NCBI GenBank assembly: GCA_003222675.1
Contig: QHWT01000048.1
Location: forward strand, 62,001-126,000
From: Acidobacteriota bacterium
GTDB taxonomy: Bacteria > Acidobacteriota > Vicinamibacteria > Vicinamibacterales > 2-12-FULL-66-21
Length of the DNA stretch: 64,000 bases
Direction of reading: 5' to 3'
Part shown: positions 61,283 to 64,000 of the stretch, piece by piece
How the letters are laid out: each line of letters opens with the position of its first letter
Numbering within the stretch: position 1 is the first letter of the stretch
Made by a program: the position numbers and the translations under genes
Notes under the pieces: model-generated
Told to the model about the DNA's origin: nothing
The model's database searches: none
Seen by the model: only the letters and a program-made list of their open reading frames with translations

Positions 61283-63538
61283 ATGCTGAACAGATTTCGT
61301 GCGGCCGCGCTGGCAGGCGTGTGCCTCGCCGCGACCGGCGCGCTCTTCGCCGCGACTCCCACATTCTGGACGGTTTCCACGCAGGCAGACTTCCTCAAGG
61401 GGGACGTGGAGGATTTGTCGATCGACAGCGACGGCCGGGTGTTTCTCGGACCAACTGCGGCCCGCCTCGCCGAAACCGCCGCCCCGTTCTTGTGGACGCT
61501 GTTGTCGGGTCCGGACGGTTCGTTGTTCGCCGGGACCGGCAACGAGGGACAGGTGCTGCGCATCGCACGCGACGGCAAGATCTCGACGTTCTTCGATGCC
61601 GTCGAGCTCGAGGTTCACGCGCTGGCGCCGGCGCCAAACGGCGGCCTCTACGTCGCAACCTCCCCCGACGGCAAGATCTATCAGGTCGCAGCCGACGGGA
61701 AAGCGAAGACCTTTTTCGATCCGGAAGACAAATACATCTGGGCGCTTGCGAGCGGTCGCGATGGCGCGCTCTACGCGGCCACGGGAGAGAAAGGGACGAT
61801 CTATCGCATCACGCCGGACGGCAACGGGACGGTCTTCTACAAGACGAACACCACCAACGTGGTATCGCTCGCGATCGATCGCGACGGAAACCTGATCGCC
61901 GGCACCGAGTCGCCCGGACGGATCTTCCGAATTGATTCGCAAGGCAAGGCGTTCGTACTCATCGATTCGCCATTCAAGGAGATTCACGCGATCCGGATGG
62001 CGGACGACGGAACCATCTATGCGGCGGCGTTCAGCGGAACACCGGGCGGAGAGGATCGCGAGGCGCCGATCGTCACGACGCCCGAGCCGGCGAAGCCGCC
62101 GGTGCCCACGGTGTCGGCCGAAATCACTTCCATCACGGTCATCGGCGACACGAGCAGCGGGGTGACGGCGCCGGCGGGAGGCGGGCGCGAACCGCGCGGC
62201 ACCCGAAATGCGAAGGGCGCAATCTATCGTATCCGGCCCGACGGCTTGTGGGACACGGCGTGGGAGGCAATGGACGACTGGCCGTTCGATCTCTTGATCG
62301 AGAAGGACGGCGCGCTCATCGTCGGCACAGGCAAGGAAGGCAAGCTGTTTCGGATTACCGGCGATCCGGCGCGCGCGACGCTCCTCGCGCGGGCATCCGC
62401 GCGGCAGGTCACGGCGCTCCTCCGCGACGCCGCCGGACGCATCGTCGGGGCGACCAGCAATCCCGGCAAGGTGTTCACGCTCTCGTCGGAGCGCGCGATG
62501 AGAGGCACGTACGATTCCGATGTTCGCGATGCGGGCACGGTGGCGACCTGGGGCGCGATCCGCTGGCGCGCGTCGGCCAAACCGGGCGAGGTCGAGCTCC
62601 ACACGCGCTCGGGCAACACCGCGATGCCAGATGAAACGTGGAGCGCATGGTCCAAGCCCTACACGTCTGCCGAAGGCGATTCAATCGCGAGTCCGAATGC
62701 GCGTTACCTGCAGTGGCGCGCCGTGTTGAAATCGGACACGCCAGCCGGCGCGGGCCCTGTCCTTACATCGGTGACGGCCGCGTTTCTCCCCCGGAACCTC
62801 CGACCCACCGTCACGAGTATCACGGTGCATCCTGCCGGAACGGCGTTCCAGCGGCCGTTCTCGACGGGCGAACTGGAGATCGCCGGCTTCGAAGAGAACA
62901 CGTCGGACGGGCGCTCGCCCACGCAACAACCGTCGACGAGCATCGGCTCCTCTGTCACCCCGCCCCCCTCTCCCGCGCTCGGGCGCCGCATGTATCAGAA
63001 GGGGCTGCAGACCTTCGTCTGGAAGGCAGACGATGAGAATGACGATCGATTGCAGTACGACATCTCGTACCGGCGTGAAGGGGAGACGACGTGGAAGCCG
63101 CTGAAACGCGGACTCTGGGATCCGATCTTCGTGTGGGATACGACGTCGGTTCCTGATGGTACCTATTACGTGAAGGTCAGCGCGACCGATGCGCCATCGA
63201 ACTCACCCGCTACGGCGCTGGTCGGCGAGATGGAAAGCGTCAGCTTCGATGTCGACAACACTGCTCCGCACGTCGAGATCCAGTCGGCGCTCCGGTCCGG
63301 TTCGCGCGCAACCATCAAGTTCATTGTCCACGACGATCAGTCGGCCGTGCAGCGCGTCGAGTATTCACTCGATGCCAGCCGGTGGCGCGTGGCGTACCCC
63401 GTCGACGGCATCGCGGACTCGCGGCGCGAGCAATTCGAGGTGACGCTGGATGAAGGGGACGTCTCGCGCAGCGTGATCATCCGCGCGATGGACACGATGA
63501 ACAACGTGGCTACCGCAGTCGCTGAAATCAGGAAGTAG
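61283..63538 (+). CDS. Exported beta-propeller protein of unknown function
   Basis: A 751-residue protein with a signal peptide at 1-24. The first about 400 residues are propeller blades of NHL/SMP-30 style (GSLFAGTGNEGQVLRIARDG, GLYVATSPDGKIYQVAADG, GALYAATGEKGTIYRITPDG, IAGTESPGRIFRIDSQG). An Ala/Pro-rich insert at about 255-305 follows, then fibronectin/Ig-like regions (TFVWKADDENDDRLQYDISY, VWDTTSVPDGTYYVKVSATD). It is probably surface-exposed. It is in an operon with the S55 protein, which may process it (inference). Confidence 0.75.
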   Translation: MLNRFRAAALAGVCLAATGALFAATPTFWTVSTQADFLKGDVEDLSIDSDGRVFLGPTAARLAETAAPFLWTLLSGPDGSLFAGTGNEGQVLRIARDGKISTFFDAVELEVHALAPAPNGGLYVATSPDGKIYQVAADGKAKTFFDPEDKYIWALASGRDGALYAATGEKGTIYRITPDGNGTVFYKTNTTNVVSLAIDRDGNLIAGTESPGRIFRIDSQGKAFVLIDSPFKEIHAIRMADDGTIYAAAFSGTPGGEDREAPIVTTPEPAKPPVPTVSAEITSITVIGDTSSGVTAPAGGGREPRGTRNAKGAIYRIRPDGLWDTAWEAMDDWPFDLLIEKDGALIVGTGKEGKLFRITGDPARATLLARASARQVTALLRDAAGRIVGATSNPGKVFTLSSERAMRGTYDSDVRDAGTVATWGAIRWRASAKPGEVELHTRSGNTAMPDETWSAWSKPYTSAEGDSIASPNARYLQWRAVLKSDTPAGAGPVLTSVTAAFLPRNLRPTVTSITVHPAGTAFQRPFSTGELEIAGFEENTSDGRSPTQQPSTSIGSSVTPPPSPALGRRMYQKGLQTFVWKADDENDDRLQYDISYRREGETTWKPLKRGLWDPIFVWDTTSVPDGTYYVKVSATDAPSNSPATALVGEMESVSFDVDNTAPHVEIQSALRSGSRATIKFIVHDDQSAVQRVEYSLDASRWRVAYPVDGIADSRREQFEVTLDEGDVSRSVIIRAMDTMNNVATAVAEIRK

Positions 63539-63541
63539 AAC

Positions 63542-64000
63542 CTAGGAGCGAAGCTTTCCTCTTACGGTCATGTGCTCGACGAGCCAGACGAGGTTTACAG
63601 CGATCGGATCCGTGCCGTAACGTGCGGGTTCGAGGCGGCTGCGCGAGATCGCATCGAGCAGTCGCGCGATGTGGCGTCGATCGCGATCGTTCGCCAGCAC
63701 CGACAGCTCCGACACGCGTCCTTCGCGGCTGACCACGGCGGAGAGTGCGAGCATCAACTCCCCTTGCGATCCCGACTGCTCGAGCGTTGCCCTGACCAGG
63801 CCATCCTGTGGAACTGTCGGCGCCTGGATCAATCCATCGAGGCTCGCCGGATTCAGGTCCGATCCCCACGGAGCCGCGACGACCGCGATCATCGCGCGCA
63901 GCGAGTCGTCGCGTTCGGGCGAGGCGAAGTGCAGCATGCCGAGCACGATGGCGCCGCACAGGAACGTCGCGACCGTCGAGGCGAGGCCAATCCACACCAG
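63542..64000 (-). CDS. Membrane-anchored TonB-C-like protein, 5' end beyond window
   Basis: 153 codons are visible with the frame open to the window end, so the true start is outside. A membrane segment lies at the N-side (LASTVATFLCGAIVLGMLHF). The C-terminal part has LVRATLEQSGSQGELMLALS, VVSREGRVSELSVLANDRDR and RSRLEPARYGTDPIAVNLVW, the pattern of the TonB C-terminal/energy-transducer family. Many Acidobacterial anti-sigma factors have this build, with a zinc finger before the membrane segment; that part would lie outside. It is convergent with the propeller gene, 3 bp apart. Confidence 0.6.
   Translation of the reverse strand: MVWIGLASTVATFLCGAIVLGMLHFASPERDDSLRAMIAVVAAPWGSDLNPASLDGLIQAPTVPQDGLVRATLEQSGSQGELMLALSAVVSREGRVSELSVLANDRDRRHIARLLDAISRSRLEPARYGTDPIAVNLVWLVEHMTVRGKLRS

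Overview
The window is about 64 kb of GC-rich bacterial DNA. Gene content (secreted VPS10-type propellers, DUF1680/GH127 arabinofuranosidase, SpoIVB-S55 protein, DUF4390, DUF4159, AmrS, many exported proteins of unknown function) and the abundance of intergenic short-period repeats fit Acidobacteriota, most likely class Vicinamibacteria. That placement is inference. No rRNA, tRNA, CRISPR, prophage or intact transposase was seen.

Layout. 1-7.2 kb: arabinose use (partial araB, divergent GH127 enzyme), a large VPS10 propeller, and remnants of a second GH127 gene and an S9 peptidase. 7.6-13.1 kb: exported proteins of unknown or partly known function and a broken WD40 remnant. 13.2-19 kb: rho with a clear promoter, a CoA-binding protein, an MBL pseudogene, amrS, glcD. 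19-26.3 kb: aminotransferase, coaD (frameshifted here), rsmD, recG, then an envelope-stress type ECF sigma/anti-sigma/exported-protein operon whose sigma gene also reads with a frameshift. 26.4-37.3 kb: lexA, DUF3467, a Y-family polymerase, nth, a small zincin, rsmA, rnj, ftsK, and an AMIN-domain amidase. 37.3-47.7 kb: pepA, an outer-membrane protein cluster with a JAB peptidase and a beheaded thiolase, an M16 peptidase, acetoacetyl-CoA synthetase. 48.1-59.2 kb: an aromatic amino acid supra-operon on the minus strand, in transcription order aroDE, trpE, trpG, trpD, trpC, trpF, trpB, trpA, aroQ, aroF, tyrA and a GNAT gene. Most of its neighbours overlap by 4 bp or less. 59.4-64 kb: S55 protein, large propeller, start-truncated TonB-like protein.

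Three things stand out. First, the supra-operon is preceded by a classical attenuator: a 29-codon leader peptide with three consecutive Trp codons, a G7 tract able to act as antiterminator, and a perfect terminator hairpin ending just before the aroDE start codon. It would place shikimate, chorismate and tyrosine genes under tryptophan control. Second, the window is full of short-period degenerate repeats and hairpins of several families. They fill most intergenic gaps, often as inverted halves, supply promoter and terminator parts, and have entered coding sequences in frame (recG, ftsK, amidase, Y-family polymerase, tyrA, chorismate mutase tail). A 58-bp inverted pair and a 170-bp direct pair are nearly identical copies. 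Third, many starts lie 6-12 nt after a -10 box, which suggests widespread leaderless mRNAs.

Two normally important genes (coaD and the ECF sigma gene) read as frameshifted. This may be real or may be assembly error.
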